NCBI GenBank assembly: GCA_965221935.1
Contig: CBDCSZ010000044.1
Location: 1 to 64,000, forward strand
Source: JAPOXR01 sp965221935
Lineage (GTDB): Bacteria; Pseudomonadota; Alphaproteobacteria; Rhodobacterales; Rhodobacteraceae
Length of the DNA: 64,000 bases
Reading direction: 5' to 3'
The position numbers were made by a program, and so were the translations under genes. Position 1 is the stretch's first letter, and every line of letters begins with the position of its first letter. Under the pieces are notes generated by a model. It had not been told where the DNA came from and did not search any database. It saw nothing but the letters and a program-made list of their open reading frames with translations. Positions 1 to 8,828 of this stretch are shown here, piece by piece.

Positions 1-648
1 AACTCTAGGTGAGTAGCCACCCTCTGTTTCGGGCCATGAGGATGTGCCACTTGTGAAGTGGATATGGATTTCGCCGGCAGGGATGTCTTCGGTGGCCAGT
101 TGTTCGGAGATGTCGGGGCCCAGCAGAATGCGGTGTTCCCACGGCAGGGCCGTGTTGATATTGCGCAGCGCCGCGACCACCAATTCCCGTTCGGAGCTGA
201 GTGCCGAGCTTTCGATCCGGAGTGTTTTTTGCACTCCAAAATCGACAGTTGCCAGTCTGGCTCCGGGACCGTCCTCACGGTGCGCCTGTGTCTGAAAGGC
301 CTTCAGAAATCTTACCACATCGGCCGCGCTGGCGCTTCCGTCGCGGCCCTTCGGATCGCGCCAACGCCCGGAACGGACCTCAATCGCTCCATAGCTGGAA
401 TTTGTCTCAAGATCGTCGATTGTCGGTGATTGGTACTTCCACCCCGGGCCGATGGCGACAATATTGTCGGTATAGTCTATCGTTGCTGAAACGGGAAAAG
501 CAGTTGCCGTCGGCGTCTCTTCAGCCGGAGGATCTTGGGAAGGCGTCGCAGCTGGATCCACACCACTGCCATTGTTCCCGTTGCACGCCGACAGAAGCGC
601 AAAGGCGAGGATTGCCGCCGAAATCCTCAAGAAGTTTTCTTTGCCCAT
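1..648 (-). CDS. Lipoprotein of unknown function, C-terminus beyond window edge
   Basis: The minus strand is open for 216 codons from an ATG at 648 to the left edge, so the gene is partial at its 3' end. Residues 1-22 form a lipoprotein signal: basic start (MGKENFLR), hydrophobic core, then the lipobox LLSAC with the modified cysteine at residue 22. A Pro/Ala/Thr-rich linker follows (about residues 25-50), as is usual for proteins tethered to the outer membrane. The remainder contains ALRNINTALPWEHRILLG and a short acidic and His-bearing stretch (GEIHIHF). I recall loosely similar pieces in secreted putative metalloproteases of alphaproteobacteria, but no zinc motif is visible in the part present, so no function is assigned. 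Confidence 0.75.
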   Translation of the reverse strand, partial: MGKENFLRISAAILAFALLSACNGNNGSGVDPAATPSQDPPAEETPTATAFPVSATIDYTDNIVAIGPGWKYQSPTIDDLETNSSYGAIEVRSGRWRDPKGRDGSASAADVVRFLKAFQTQAHREDGPGARLATVDFGVQKTLRIESSALSSERELVVAALRNINTALPWEHRILLGPDISEQLATEDIPAGEIHIHFTSGTSSWPETEGGYSPRV

Positions 649-2060
649 AGCACCCTTGGATTTCGAGAGGCTTCTTGTTTTGAGAGCCCACTTTTATTGG
701 TTTATTCAGCTATAGGATATAATGATGCGGTCAACTTCGTTTTAGGATCCTGCATAAGATTCTGCCGCACTGTGGCCTTGGCTGGATTGCGGATAAGTTC
801 CAGGTTTTTTGGATCACAAAGTCCAGGTTTTCCTGAGAATCGATGCCGAACCCTTCGGTCCGGCTCTGGCGCCCGCCGTTCGACGCCCCCTGGAATGGAC
901 TGAAGTCCGCAACCTGCTTTGGCAGCGCAGATTCAACACACGGGAAACTCCCCCCGCCCAAGACCGAAACACGCCCTGCCTGCACGGATTCCTTAACCAA
1001 GCGAGCCCCAAGAGGCCGGCGATCTCGGTGACCCTACAATTGCGGCGATCAAAGTCTCAACGGACACAGACCAGAATTCTCCATTCGCACAGATCACGTA
1101 ACGCAAGGAGATGGTGCCGGAACCTGAGGGCAGCAAACAGATAGTGCCAATGAATCGGAGGCCCCGTATTTTGGATTGCTGGCATTCCACGCAGAAGTCT
1201 TGAGGCGCCGATGCGCTGGAATCAGGTATTTGCGAAGGATTTCATGAGCAGATCAGGGCCAATCATTCGACCGAACCTGAAGAAAAGGGCAATCTTGGCG
1301 TCGTCCAGTGAGACGGATCCATTGTCGCGCAGGCAGGGCAAAGAAACGGGGGCTTCGGCCATTCGGCCGGCAGTTCTCCAATGCCGCCCGACTATTGAGG
1401 CTGAACGTCACTTTTGTCGTGAGTTGCCGCACCACAATCCTCAACGAAAGTGATGAAACACCGCAAGTGTTTGAATCATGGGGTGAAAGCTGTTTCACAC
1501 TTCACCAGTCTTTCCAGCACATGCCCCCTCAGCTCCGCGGCCAGTTCAGCATCTTCGTCGATGGTGCCAAAGCCGAGGCTAAAGCGGATGGCTGCATCGG
1601 CATCCGCACCATCAAGACTGGCAGCGCGCTGTGCATGCGAAGGCTCATCGAAAAAATTCAGTCGAAAATGCCGCTCACTATCGGCGCCGTCCTGACTCCT
1701 TAGATTCTCGCGCCGGGTGATCAACGACTGAGATTTTTCTGTATTGGCGTCGAAATCGCCAACTGGTGATCCTTTCCACCTCCGGAACAGGAGAAGAAAC
1801 TATTGCGGGGAGGTCCAGTCATTTTCGCTTGCAAGCGCAGCTCCCAAATTCCCATTTCCCGCCCGGATACGTTGGCGTTTTAGCCCATGTAAGCCCCTCG
1901 CAGGCACGCGCAGGTTACAATTTCGCATCGCCGCTAAGTTGGAGAGACATGGAGAATTCCAGCGCCTGCCTGTGTGGCGCTTTGATGGCGCGGCCCGCAT
2001 ATCCGCGTGAGCAACTTTGGCTTCGGCAGCCCGCCTGTGCATCCGCCCCCTCCTGTCCCG
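649..2060. other. Gene-poor stretch with one unrecognised minus-strand open frame
   Basis: No recognisable complete gene is seen in these 1.4 kb. The short open frames on both strands overlap each other and have no family resemblance or convincing ribosome site. The only one with protein-like composition is on the minus strand from about 1799 to 1476. It reads DGADADAAIRFSLGFGT and then an acidic, Leu-rich helix. The AIRFSLG piece loosely resembles the C-terminus of cysteine desulfurases, so this could be a decayed aminotransferase remnant. That reading is weak. The stretch lies downstream of the DotA/TraY gene and may hold its transcription end. Confidence 0.4.
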
Positions 2061-4319
2061 TCACGCTCTGAACCCGCCGCCGCCGAATGAGCGAAGCCGC
2101 TGCGAAGCCATCTGACCGGCTTTCGATGCGCCGCCACCAATTGACGATGCGATCGCGCCGGTGCCGCTGCTGAACCTGCGCTCGCCGCCGCCGTCTGACA
2201 GATTCGCCTCCGAACCCGCCCAGCGAAGCACACGGCCGGGAAACGCAGAAATCAGCGAAAAACTGCGTTCGATGATCACGACATAGGCAAGCACAATCAG
2301 GAACCCCGCCGCGATCAGTCCAAAGACCGCCACAATTGGCGATGCTGTGGCAAGCGCGCTCATCGCGTAGAACATACCGGCATCGAACAGACCGGCGACC
2401 ACCCGGAACAGTGTCATGCCGGCGAAATTTCCGAGGACCATCAAGGCCGGGGAAAGCGTCAGCCCCAGCAGCATCAGCCAGCCAAAGCGGCCGGCATCGC
2501 CTGAAATGCCCTCGCCATCCAGGCGGAGATGCGCCAGCGCCCACAGGCTGACCGCCACAACCGCCTCCACAACCAGCAGAAAATAACCTGCGACAGCCAG
2601 TATCCAGTAGAAGAACGGCAGCATCGGCAACACAAAGGACTGGGTCACGCCAATGGCAGCCAATGGGGCGGCCACCAAAAACACCACAACCGTGCCGAAC
2701 CCGCTGGAAAGCAGCGATGCGGCCCCGCCGCTGAAAATCAGCGTGCCCGCGACATCCAGATACCAATTGCCCATTCTCACAACACCGACAATCGGATCGT
2801 CTGCCCAGTTGGCGGGCGAAAACAATTGGATCATGGAATCTATTGCATCCGCAAACCCGACCTGCCAGATCCGGCCGAGCAGACCCGACCGGCCGACCGG
2901 CGCGGCCTCCTGCAGAATGTCGCTGGAAAGCGAGATTCCGGATGTCGCCAGCCTCAGCGAGGCCCGCTCCATCTGACCGGTCGCCGCATCCCAAATGCGC
3001 GCCGCTTCTTCGACATGAAGATACTTGTTGCCGTCAATTCCGGAAAACATCCGCTGCAGCCAGCCTGGCGCGTCGGCTGAAATGACAATCTGACGGTTCA
3101 GCCGGTTGGCCTCGTCAGAGATGTAACGCGACTCCCGCGCCGTGGGCGCAGCATTGAGCAGCCCCATCATTTCCGAGTTCAGGCGGGCGATCGTCATGTG
3201 CCAGTTGCCTGCGCCGATCCATCCTTCGCCCGTGCAGCGCGGTTCGGAAACAGCATCCGGAGTGGTTCCGCATCCTGCACCGGTGATGTGACTCTCCAGC
3301 TGATCACGGGCTTCCCCCGGTCGGTTGACCGATCCGGCGACCGAGGCGAGCAAAGCCTGTCCGCCGGCCGCAAGCCGCTGGTTGGCAGAGTTCATGGCTG
3401 CGCCGATGTCCGCCGCGATCGGCGGCAGCGCGCCTTGCTGAGAAATCAGAACCGGCCATTGGGCCGCCAGAATATCATCGGCGGCAGCGATCAGGCCCTG
3501 CAGCACCGCGGTGTGCATGTCCCGGAATTCGCTTTCAATCGCCTGCGCCGCCGGCTCGAGACGCGCGATGTAGGCGGGCGTTTCGGGCAGCAGATAGGCA
3601 CCGCAGATTTCTTCACGCCCGCCGTCAATCGTCGACATGATCAATGGCTGGCGGTTTGACCGAACCGGTTCGAACCTCACCCGCAGCGGACTCCCCGCCG
3701 CCTGGAGCTGGTAGTTGGCCAGCCGCAGACACAGTTGATTGCGGTAAATTGCGGCAAACAGCTCCCCATCCAGCCGGGCCGCGGTTCCGTTCAGCGGGAT
3801 CTCACCGGAAAGGATGACCCTGGCGCCGTGCGTCCACAATTCGCTGGCAAGCATGGTGGAGCCTTTGGCAATCCAGGCGACGCCGGCCTGGATCGAATTG
3901 TATCCGCCAAGCCCGGGCGCCGGGATCAGCAGGGCAACCGCAAACACGACCCGAAGCGGCGCCCACAGCGATGACCAGCGGCGGCCCAGCATTTCTCCCT
4001 CGTGCGCGGACTGCAGCAGACCGGCGGTAATGTTGTAGGCGAGAAACAGCCCGCCAACCGCCAGAACCGCCAGATTCAACATGCCGATCAAGGTTGAAAA
4101 CGCAGTCGCAGAGGAGCCGCCGCCCGCTGTCGGAAACAGCGGTCCGAAAATCTGATTGAGCAGCTCGGCGCTGCGGAGATCGCCGAAATCGGTGCCGAAA
4201 AGGTCTGCGATCGCTGCTCCGGCGTCCGGCCGCAGCGGCTGTTGCGCATCGGCGGAACTGGCCAGGGCTGTGACCGCAAGCACAGGAGCGAAGGACGTCA
4301 GAACCAGTGCGGGCTTCAT
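2061..4319 (-). CDS. DotA/TraY-like integral membrane protein
   Basis: A 752-residue protein with an N-terminal signal peptide (cleavage expected near residue 25, after ASSADA). A membrane segment follows at about residues 80-105 and another near 120-145, then a long periplasmic-type region (about 150-480). The C-terminal part has four or more further hydrophobic segments, and the tail is Gly/Ser-rich. This layout, with two N-terminal membrane helices, a large exported domain and a polytopic C-terminal half, matches the DotA/TraY family, a component of type IVB secretion and IncI conjugation systems. No other Dot/Icm or Tra gene is nearby. It lies 95 bp downstream of kdsB on the same strand. 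An orphan family member may have a cell-envelope role unrelated to secretion; that is inference. Confidence 0.75.
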   Translation of the reverse strand: MKPALVLTSFAPVLAVTALASSADAQQPLRPDAGAAIADLFGTDFGDLRSAELLNQIFGPLFPTAGGGSSATAFSTLIGMLNLAVLAVGGLFLAYNITAGLLQSAHEGEMLGRRWSSLWAPLRVVFAVALLIPAPGLGGYNSIQAGVAWIAKGSTMLASELWTHGARVILSGEIPLNGTAARLDGELFAAIYRNQLCLRLANYQLQAAGSPLRVRFEPVRSNRQPLIMSTIDGGREEICGAYLLPETPAYIARLEPAAQAIESEFRDMHTAVLQGLIAAADDILAAQWPVLISQQGALPPIAADIGAAMNSANQRLAAGGQALLASVAGSVNRPGEARDQLESHITGAGCGTTPDAVSEPRCTGEGWIGAGNWHMTIARLNSEMMGLLNAAPTARESRYISDEANRLNRQIVISADAPGWLQRMFSGIDGNKYLHVEEAARIWDAATGQMERASLRLATSGISLSSDILQEAAPVGRSGLLGRIWQVGFADAIDSMIQLFSPANWADDPIVGVVRMGNWYLDVAGTLIFSGGAASLLSSGFGTVVVFLVAAPLAAIGVTQSFVLPMLPFFYWILAVAGYFLLVVEAVVAVSLWALAHLRLDGEGISGDAGRFGWLMLLGLTLSPALMVLGNFAGMTLFRVVAGLFDAGMFYAMSALATASPIVAVFGLIAAGFLIVLAYVVIIERSFSLISAFPGRVLRWAGSEANLSDGGGERRFSSGTGAIASSIGGGASKAGQMASQRLRSFGGGGFRA

Positions 4320-4414
4320 CGTGCCCGCCTACGCCACGGCAGTGGAAAATCTCGGCGAAGCGCGCCGGCGGCGCGCCGGGAATGTGGTGGAAACTAAATC
4401 TTGGCGCGGCAGGC

Positions 4415-5215
4415 CTATTCTATGCCGGCGGCGGCCAGTCCCGTTTCAACCTTGGCGATGTCGTCGGGATTGTTCACTTCCCAGAAATCCCGCCCCCTGC
4501 CATCGACTTCAACGCAGAGAATGGACTGCCCGTGTTCCAGGAAGCGCAGCTGTTCCAGCCCCTCAAGCCGTTCCAGAAACCCCGGCCTGTGCCGGGCGTA
4601 ACCCGTGAGAGCCTCCGGCGTGTAAGCGTAGACGCCGACATGGTGGAAGACCGGTGTCGGCTCATCCGGCCGATATTCGATCCCGGTCCAGGGTATGACC
4701 TCTTTCGAAAAATACAGCGCCTGGTTGTCGGCATCGAAGACCGCCGTGGTTCCCCCGACCAGCCCGTTCCGGCGGTCCTGAAGAAATCCGCTGAGGGCGG
4801 CGCCGTCGCACCGCATGACGGGCGTCGCCACGCCGGTTTCGGGCGAAGCCCGCATGGCCGAAACCAAGTCTTCAATGAACCATGGCGGTGTGAGCGGCGC
4901 ATCGCCCTGCACATTGACGATGATCTCGTAATAGTCGCCATAGATATCAAGCGTTTCCGCGCAGCGTTCGGTGCCGTTGCCGCAGGCCGAAGAGGTCATG
5001 ACACATTCACCGCCGAACGATTCCACCTCTTCACGAATCCGGATGTCATCGGTGGCAACGACAAGGCGATCAACGCAATTGGCCGCTGCCGCGGCTTCCC
5101 AGCTGCGCCGCACAAGCGATTTTGCGGTCCCGGTCGCGCCAATCAGAGGCTCGAGCGATTTGCCTGGAAATCTCGATGACGCGAACCGCGCAGGAATCAC
5201 CACCAATACGGGCAT
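4415..5215 (-). CDS. kdsB: CMP-KDO synthetase (3-deoxy-manno-octulosonate cytidylyltransferase)
   Basis: This 266-residue cytoplasmic enzyme activates KDO with CTP to give CMP-KDO for the lipopolysaccharide inner core. The nucleotide-binding start VIPARFASSRFPGKSL is diagnostic of the KdsB/NeuA nucleotidyltransferase fold. The motifs VATDD and NVQGDAPL are in the expected order, and FWEVNNPDDI is near the C-terminus. Length is close to the usual 245-260 residues. The start is 3 bp after the cysQ stop, so the two are almost certainly co-transcribed, and the DotA/TraY gene follows. Its presence implies a KDO-containing outer membrane, so the host is Gram-negative. Confidence 0.93.
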   Translation of the reverse strand: MPVLVVIPARFASSRFPGKSLEPLIGATGTAKSLVRRSWEAAAAANCVDRLVVATDDIRIREEVESFGGECVMTSSACGNGTERCAETLDIYGDYYEIIVNVQGDAPLTPPWFIEDLVSAMRASPETGVATPVMRCDGAALSGFLQDRRNGLVGGTTAVFDADNQALYFSKEVIPWTGIEYRPDEPTPVFHHVGVYAYTPEALTGYARHRPGFLERLEGLEQLRFLEHGQSILCVEVDGRGRDFWEVNNPDDIAKVETGLAAAGIE

Positions 5216-5218
5216 TGA

Positions 5219-6019
5219 TCACAGTTCCTGTAATTCGATCCCGGGCGCGAAAGCGACAAATCCCGGGTTCAGATAACCCCGTTTGCCGTAGGGCAGCGTG
5301 TCATGGCCGTCAAGCCGGACGACATCGCCACCGGCGGCGCGCAGCGCCGCATGACCCGCGGCCGTGTCCCATTCCATGGTGGGTCCGCTCCTGGGGTAAA
5401 GATCTGACTCGCCGGCGGCGATCAGGCAAAATTTCAGCGACGACGAAATATATTCAACGCTGGCAACGTCGAAGCCGGACAAAAACCGTTCCAGCCAAGG
5501 TCTGCTGCTGTGAGACTCCGACGCGACGACCCTCAGGCTTCCGCTGACCGGCCGCCGGGGAGGATGCGCAATCTCCAGTGTTTCCCGCACCTCAACGAGC
5601 CGGCCTCCGGGAACGGCGACGAACAGTCTCTCCAGCGCCGGCGCGTAGACCACACCGGCAGTCGGAACCCCCGCTGTCACGAGCGCGATATTCACCGTGA
5701 ACTCCCGCCGGCCGCGGCGGAAACCGCTGGTGCCGTCCAGCGGGTCGACAATGAAGAACGTGTTGTGGGCGCGCCCATGGCTCTCCGGTGATTCTTCACT
5801 GACCACCGGTATGTCCGGAAACGCCGAATTAAGACCGTCGCGGATGATTGCGTCAGCCCGCCGGTCGGCCAGAGTCACCGGCGTGCCGTCCTGTTTCCAA
5901 TCCGTTTCGGGATCGCCGGAATCGAATATTTCCATGATCGCTTCCCCTGCCGACTCGGCAAGGGTGACAAACCGCCGTTCAATCTCATCAAAATCTATGG
6001 CGCGCGATTCCTTCGTCAT
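5219..6019 (-). CDS. cysQ: 3'(2'),5'-bisphosphate nucleotidase (inositol monophosphatase family)
   Basis: A 266-residue member of the Mg-dependent inositol-monophosphatase superfamily. Metal-binding motif A is seen as FIVDPLDGTSGF (about residues 89-100), with SEES just upstream. Motif B appears as WDTAAGHA near residue 220. The N-terminal GxPVTLADRRAD stretch is the segment that in CysQ/SuhB proteins precedes the first acidic cluster. CysQ removes the 3' phosphate of PAP and PAPS, which accumulate during sulfate assimilation. CysQ is more likely than SuhB because of the SxESP and FRRGRREFTVNIALV context, though substrate cannot be proven from sequence. It is the first gene of the cysQ-kdsB pair. 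Confidence 0.85.
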   Translation of the reverse strand: MTKESRAIDFDEIERRFVTLAESAGEAIMEIFDSGDPETDWKQDGTPVTLADRRADAIIRDGLNSAFPDIPVVSEESPESHGRAHNTFFIVDPLDGTSGFRRGRREFTVNIALVTAGVPTAGVVYAPALERLFVAVPGGRLVEVRETLEIAHPPRRPVSGSLRVVASESHSSRPWLERFLSGFDVASVEYISSSLKFCLIAAGESDLYPRSGPTMEWDTAAGHAALRAAGGDVVRLDGHDTLPYGKRGYLNPGFVAFAPGIELQEL

Positions 6020-6081
6020 CGGGCCGTTCTACCGGCGCCGTCGGTTTTGCGCGATGCAAAAGGCGCGGCCCGCGCGCCGCG

Positions 6082-6741
6082 TCAGCCGGCGACACGCAGA
6101 GTCAGGTTCAGCCGGCCGCCATTCCTTATCAGACGGGATGTGCCAAACTTGATCCTGTCTATCCCATGATATCGAAGACGGGCGTCGCCGCCCATGACAA
6201 CGACATCTCCCGATCGCAGCCAAACCGATTCTGTGCGCCCGCCCCTGTCGAGATTGCCGATCCGGAAGAGCGCGTCATCGCCCAGTGAGACTGAAACCAC
6301 CGGCCACCGAAAATCCGCTTCGTCCGCATCCCGGTGCATACCCATGCGCGCCCCTTCAAGATACAGATTGACCAGGCAGCAGTCCGGGTCACGGCTGCAG
6401 CCCGCCACCCGCCGCCACACCGCGAGAACCGATTTTGGGATCGGCGGCCAAGGCGAGCCGTTCGGATGCGCGGCCTCGTAGCGGTAACCGGTCTCATCCG
6501 AAATCCAGCCGCGCTCTCCGGCGGATGTCATCCGCACCGTCATCCGGCGGCCATAGGGAGTCATGGGCGCCCGCAGCGGCGCGGCCCGCGCAATGCCGCG
6601 CACATCGTCAGCCATCGCTGACTGCTCTTCGCCGCCGAGCAGCTGCCGATAGATTTTGCAGCCACGCAGTTCGCGCGTTGGCTCCAGTGCCGCTCTTTCA
6701 ATTCCGTCAACCAATTTCAGACCGCGTTCTTGTCGATGCAA
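6082..6741 (-). CDS. alkB: AlkB-type alpha-ketoglutarate-dependent DNA dealkylase
   Basis: An Fe(II)/2-oxoglutarate dioxygenase that oxidatively removes methyl groups from 1-methyladenine and 3-methylcytosine in DNA. The iron ligands are visible: the HxD motif in MGMHRDADE and the distal His in RLRYHGID. The 2-oxoglutarate-binding arginine lies in GGRLNLTLRVAG at the C-terminus. VWLRSGDVVVMGGDARL matches the core strand of E. coli AlkB, and length (219 against 216 residues) agrees. The start is uncertain: the annotated one is TTG at 6741, with another in-frame TTG at 6714 and no ATG before conserved sequence. It is divergent from dnaK, and its 5' end overlaps a possible heat-shock promoter. 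Confidence 0.9.
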   Translation of the reverse strand: MHRQERGLKLVDGIERAALEPTRELRGCKIYRQLLGGEEQSAMADDVRGIARAAPLRAPMTPYGRRMTVRMTSAGERGWISDETGYRYEAAHPNGSPWPPIPKSVLAVWRRVAGCSRDPDCCLVNLYLEGARMGMHRDADEADFRWPVVSVSLGDDALFRIGNLDRGGRTESVWLRSGDVVVMGGDARLRYHGIDRIKFGTSRLIRNGGRLNLTLRVAG

Positions 6742-6757
6742 GCGCCGCTACCTATAT
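6729..6757 (+). promoter_or_regulatory. Possible sigma-32 (RpoH) promoter of dnaK
   Basis: CTTG at 6729-6732 is followed after 18 bases by CCTATAT at 6751-6757. This fits the alphaproteobacterial RpoH pattern CTTG-N17/18-CYTATNT. It lies about 100 bp before the dnaK start, on the same strand. No CIRCE element was seen here, so dnaK is probably controlled by sigma-32 rather than by the HrcA encoded at 16.5-17.6 kb. The match is by eye only. Confidence 0.4.
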
Positions 6758-6855
6758 AAATTTCCAGAGAGATAGCAGCCATCTCCACGAAAATCAGACA
6801 GCGGCGGGCATTCGGCATCGCCCCGCATAGCTATTGAAAAGGGCAACTTAAAGAC

Positions 6856-8781
6856 ATGAGCAAGGTCATCGGTATCGATCTGGGCACCACCAACTCCTGT
6901 GTCGCCATCATGGACGGCGCGCAGCCGCGGGTGGTTGAGAACTCGGAGGGCGCGCGCACAACCCCTTCAATTGTGGCGTTCACGGAAAGCGAACAGCTTG
7001 TCGGCCAAGCCGCGAAACGGCAGGCGGTGACGAATGCGAGCAACACGATCTTCGCAGTCAAGCGTCTGATCGGCCGGCGCTTCGACGACACGGACATCAA
7101 CCGCGACAAGCAAAACCTTCCCTTTGAAGTCACTGACGGAGGCAACGGAGACGCCTGGGTCAAAGTGCGCGGCAACAACTATTCGCCGGCGCAGATTTCG
7201 GCCGCCATTCTCCAGAAGATGAAAGAGACCGCCGAAAGCTACCTCGGAGAGAGCGTGGCGCAGGCGGTGATCACGGTTCCCGCCTATTTCAACGACGCGC
7301 AGCGGCAGGCGACCAAGGACGCCGGCAAAATCGCCGGCCTGGAAGTCCTCAGAATTATCAACGAGCCGACAGCGGCCGCGCTGGCCTACGGGCTCGACAA
7401 AAAAGACACCAAAACCATAGCCGTCTATGACCTCGGAGGCGGCACCTTTGACATCACCGTTCTGGAAATCGACGAAGGGCTGTTTGAGGTCAAAGCGACG
7501 AACGGCGACACTTTCCTCGGCGGCGAAGATTTCGATATGTGCATCGTCCGCCATCTTGCGGCAGAGTTCAAGAAAGAGAACGGCGTCGATCTGACGGGCG
7601 ACAAGATGGCTCTGCAGCGTCTCAAGGAAGCGGCGGAAAAGGCCAAGATTGAGCTGTCTTCGAGCCAGGAAACGGAAATCAACCAGCCCTTTATTTCCAT
7701 GGACCCGCATGGCGGGCAGCCGCTGCACCTCGTCACCAAACTGACGCGGGCCAAGCTTGAGAATCTTGTGGGCACGCTGATCAAGAAGTCCCTCAAACCT
7801 TGCGCCGCGGCGCTCAAGGACGCGGGCCTCTCCAAATCGGATATCGACGAAGTCGTGCTGGTCGGCGGCATGACCCGGATGCCCAGGGTCATACAGGAAG
7901 TGTCGGCATTCTTTGGCCAGGATCCGCATAAGGGCGTCAACCCTGACGAGGTCGTGGCAATGGGCGCGGCCATCCAGGCGGGCGTTCTGCGCGGCGATGT
8001 CAAGGATGTCGTGCTGCTTGATGTCACACCTCTTTCGCTTGGAATTGAGACGCTCGGCGGTGTGTTCACACGGCTGATCGAGCGCAACACGACCATTCCG
8101 ACCAAGAAATCGCAGATTTTCTCGACCGCCGATGACAATCAGAGCGCGGTGACGATTCGGGTGTTTCAGGGCGAGCGTGAAATGGCGGAGCACAACAAGC
8201 TGCTCGGTCAGTTCAATCTGCAGGAGATACCGCCCGCGCCGCGCGGCATTCCGCAGATCGAAGTCGCGTTCGACATCGACGCCAACGGCATCGTGTCCGT
8301 GTCCGCCAAGGACAAGGGCACCGGGAAGGAACAGAAAATCACCATCCAGGCTTCCGGCGGGCTGTCCGACGAAGATATCGACAAGATGGTCGCCGACGCC
8401 GAAGCGAACGCCGAGGCGGACCGCGAGCGCAAAGAGCTGGTGGAAACCCGCAATCAAGGTGAGTCGCTTGTCCACGCGACCCGCAAAAACCTCGAGGAGC
8501 ATGGCGATAAGGTCGACTCGTCCACGGTCGAGGCGATTGAGCTTGCCGTGAAGGCGCTGGAAGAGGTTTTGGACTCGGACGACACCGGAAAGATCAAAGG
8601 CGCTATCCAGAACCTGACTGACGCTGCGATGAAACTCGGCCAGGCGATTTACGAAGCGCAGATGAAGGAAGAGGCGGAAAACGCCAGCAGCGGCGAATCC
8701 GGCCCCGACGGCGACGGCGATGAAGTTGTCGACGCGGACTTCGAGGATGTGGACGAGCAGAAGAGCAACGGCAAGGGCTGA
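6856..8781 (+). CDS. dnaK: Hsp70 chaperone DnaK
   Basis: The 641-residue ATP-driven chaperone binds exposed hydrophobic segments of client proteins and cycles with DnaJ and GrpE, both encoded in this window. The N-terminal signature IGIDLGTTNSCVAIMDG starts at residue 5. The second phosphate loop AVYDLGGGTFDITVLE is near residue 195 and VLVGGMTRMPRV near 335. The substrate-binding domain starts after the linker DVVLLDVTPLSLGIE (about 385-400). The acidic C-terminal tail contains DADFEDVDEQ, a variant of the usual EEVKDDKK-like end. Length is normal. dnaJ follows after 47 bp on the same strand. Confidence 0.98.
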   Translation: MSKVIGIDLGTTNSCVAIMDGAQPRVVENSEGARTTPSIVAFTESEQLVGQAAKRQAVTNASNTIFAVKRLIGRRFDDTDINRDKQNLPFEVTDGGNGDAWVKVRGNNYSPAQISAAILQKMKETAESYLGESVAQAVITVPAYFNDAQRQATKDAGKIAGLEVLRIINEPTAAALAYGLDKKDTKTIAVYDLGGGTFDITVLEIDEGLFEVKATNGDTFLGGEDFDMCIVRHLAAEFKKENGVDLTGDKMALQRLKEAAEKAKIELSSSQETEINQPFISMDPHGGQPLHLVTKLTRAKLENLVGTLIKKSLKPCAAALKDAGLSKSDIDEVVLVGGMTRMPRVIQEVSAFFGQDPHKGVNPDEVVAMGAAIQAGVLRGDVKDVVLLDVTPLSLGIETLGGVFTRLIERNTTIPTKKSQIFSTADDNQSAVTIRVFQGEREMAEHNKLLGQFNLQEIPPAPRGIPQIEVAFDIDANGIVSVSAKDKGTGKEQKITIQASGGLSDEDIDKMVADAEANAEADRERKELVETRNQGESLVHATRKNLEEHGDKVDSSTVEAIELAVKALEEVLDSDDTGKIKGAIQNLTDAAMKLGQAIYEAQMKEEAENASSGESGPDGDGDEVVDADFEDVDEQKSNGKG

Positions 8782-8828
8782 CGCAGGTCAGCTCCGCTGT
8801 TCGCAACGGGTCGGTCCGGAACTGGTCA

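Noticed and set aside
6742..6855. CIRCE operator upstream of dnaK
   Set aside because: No TTAGCACTC-N9-GAGTGCTAA-like inverted repeat is present here or before hrcA.
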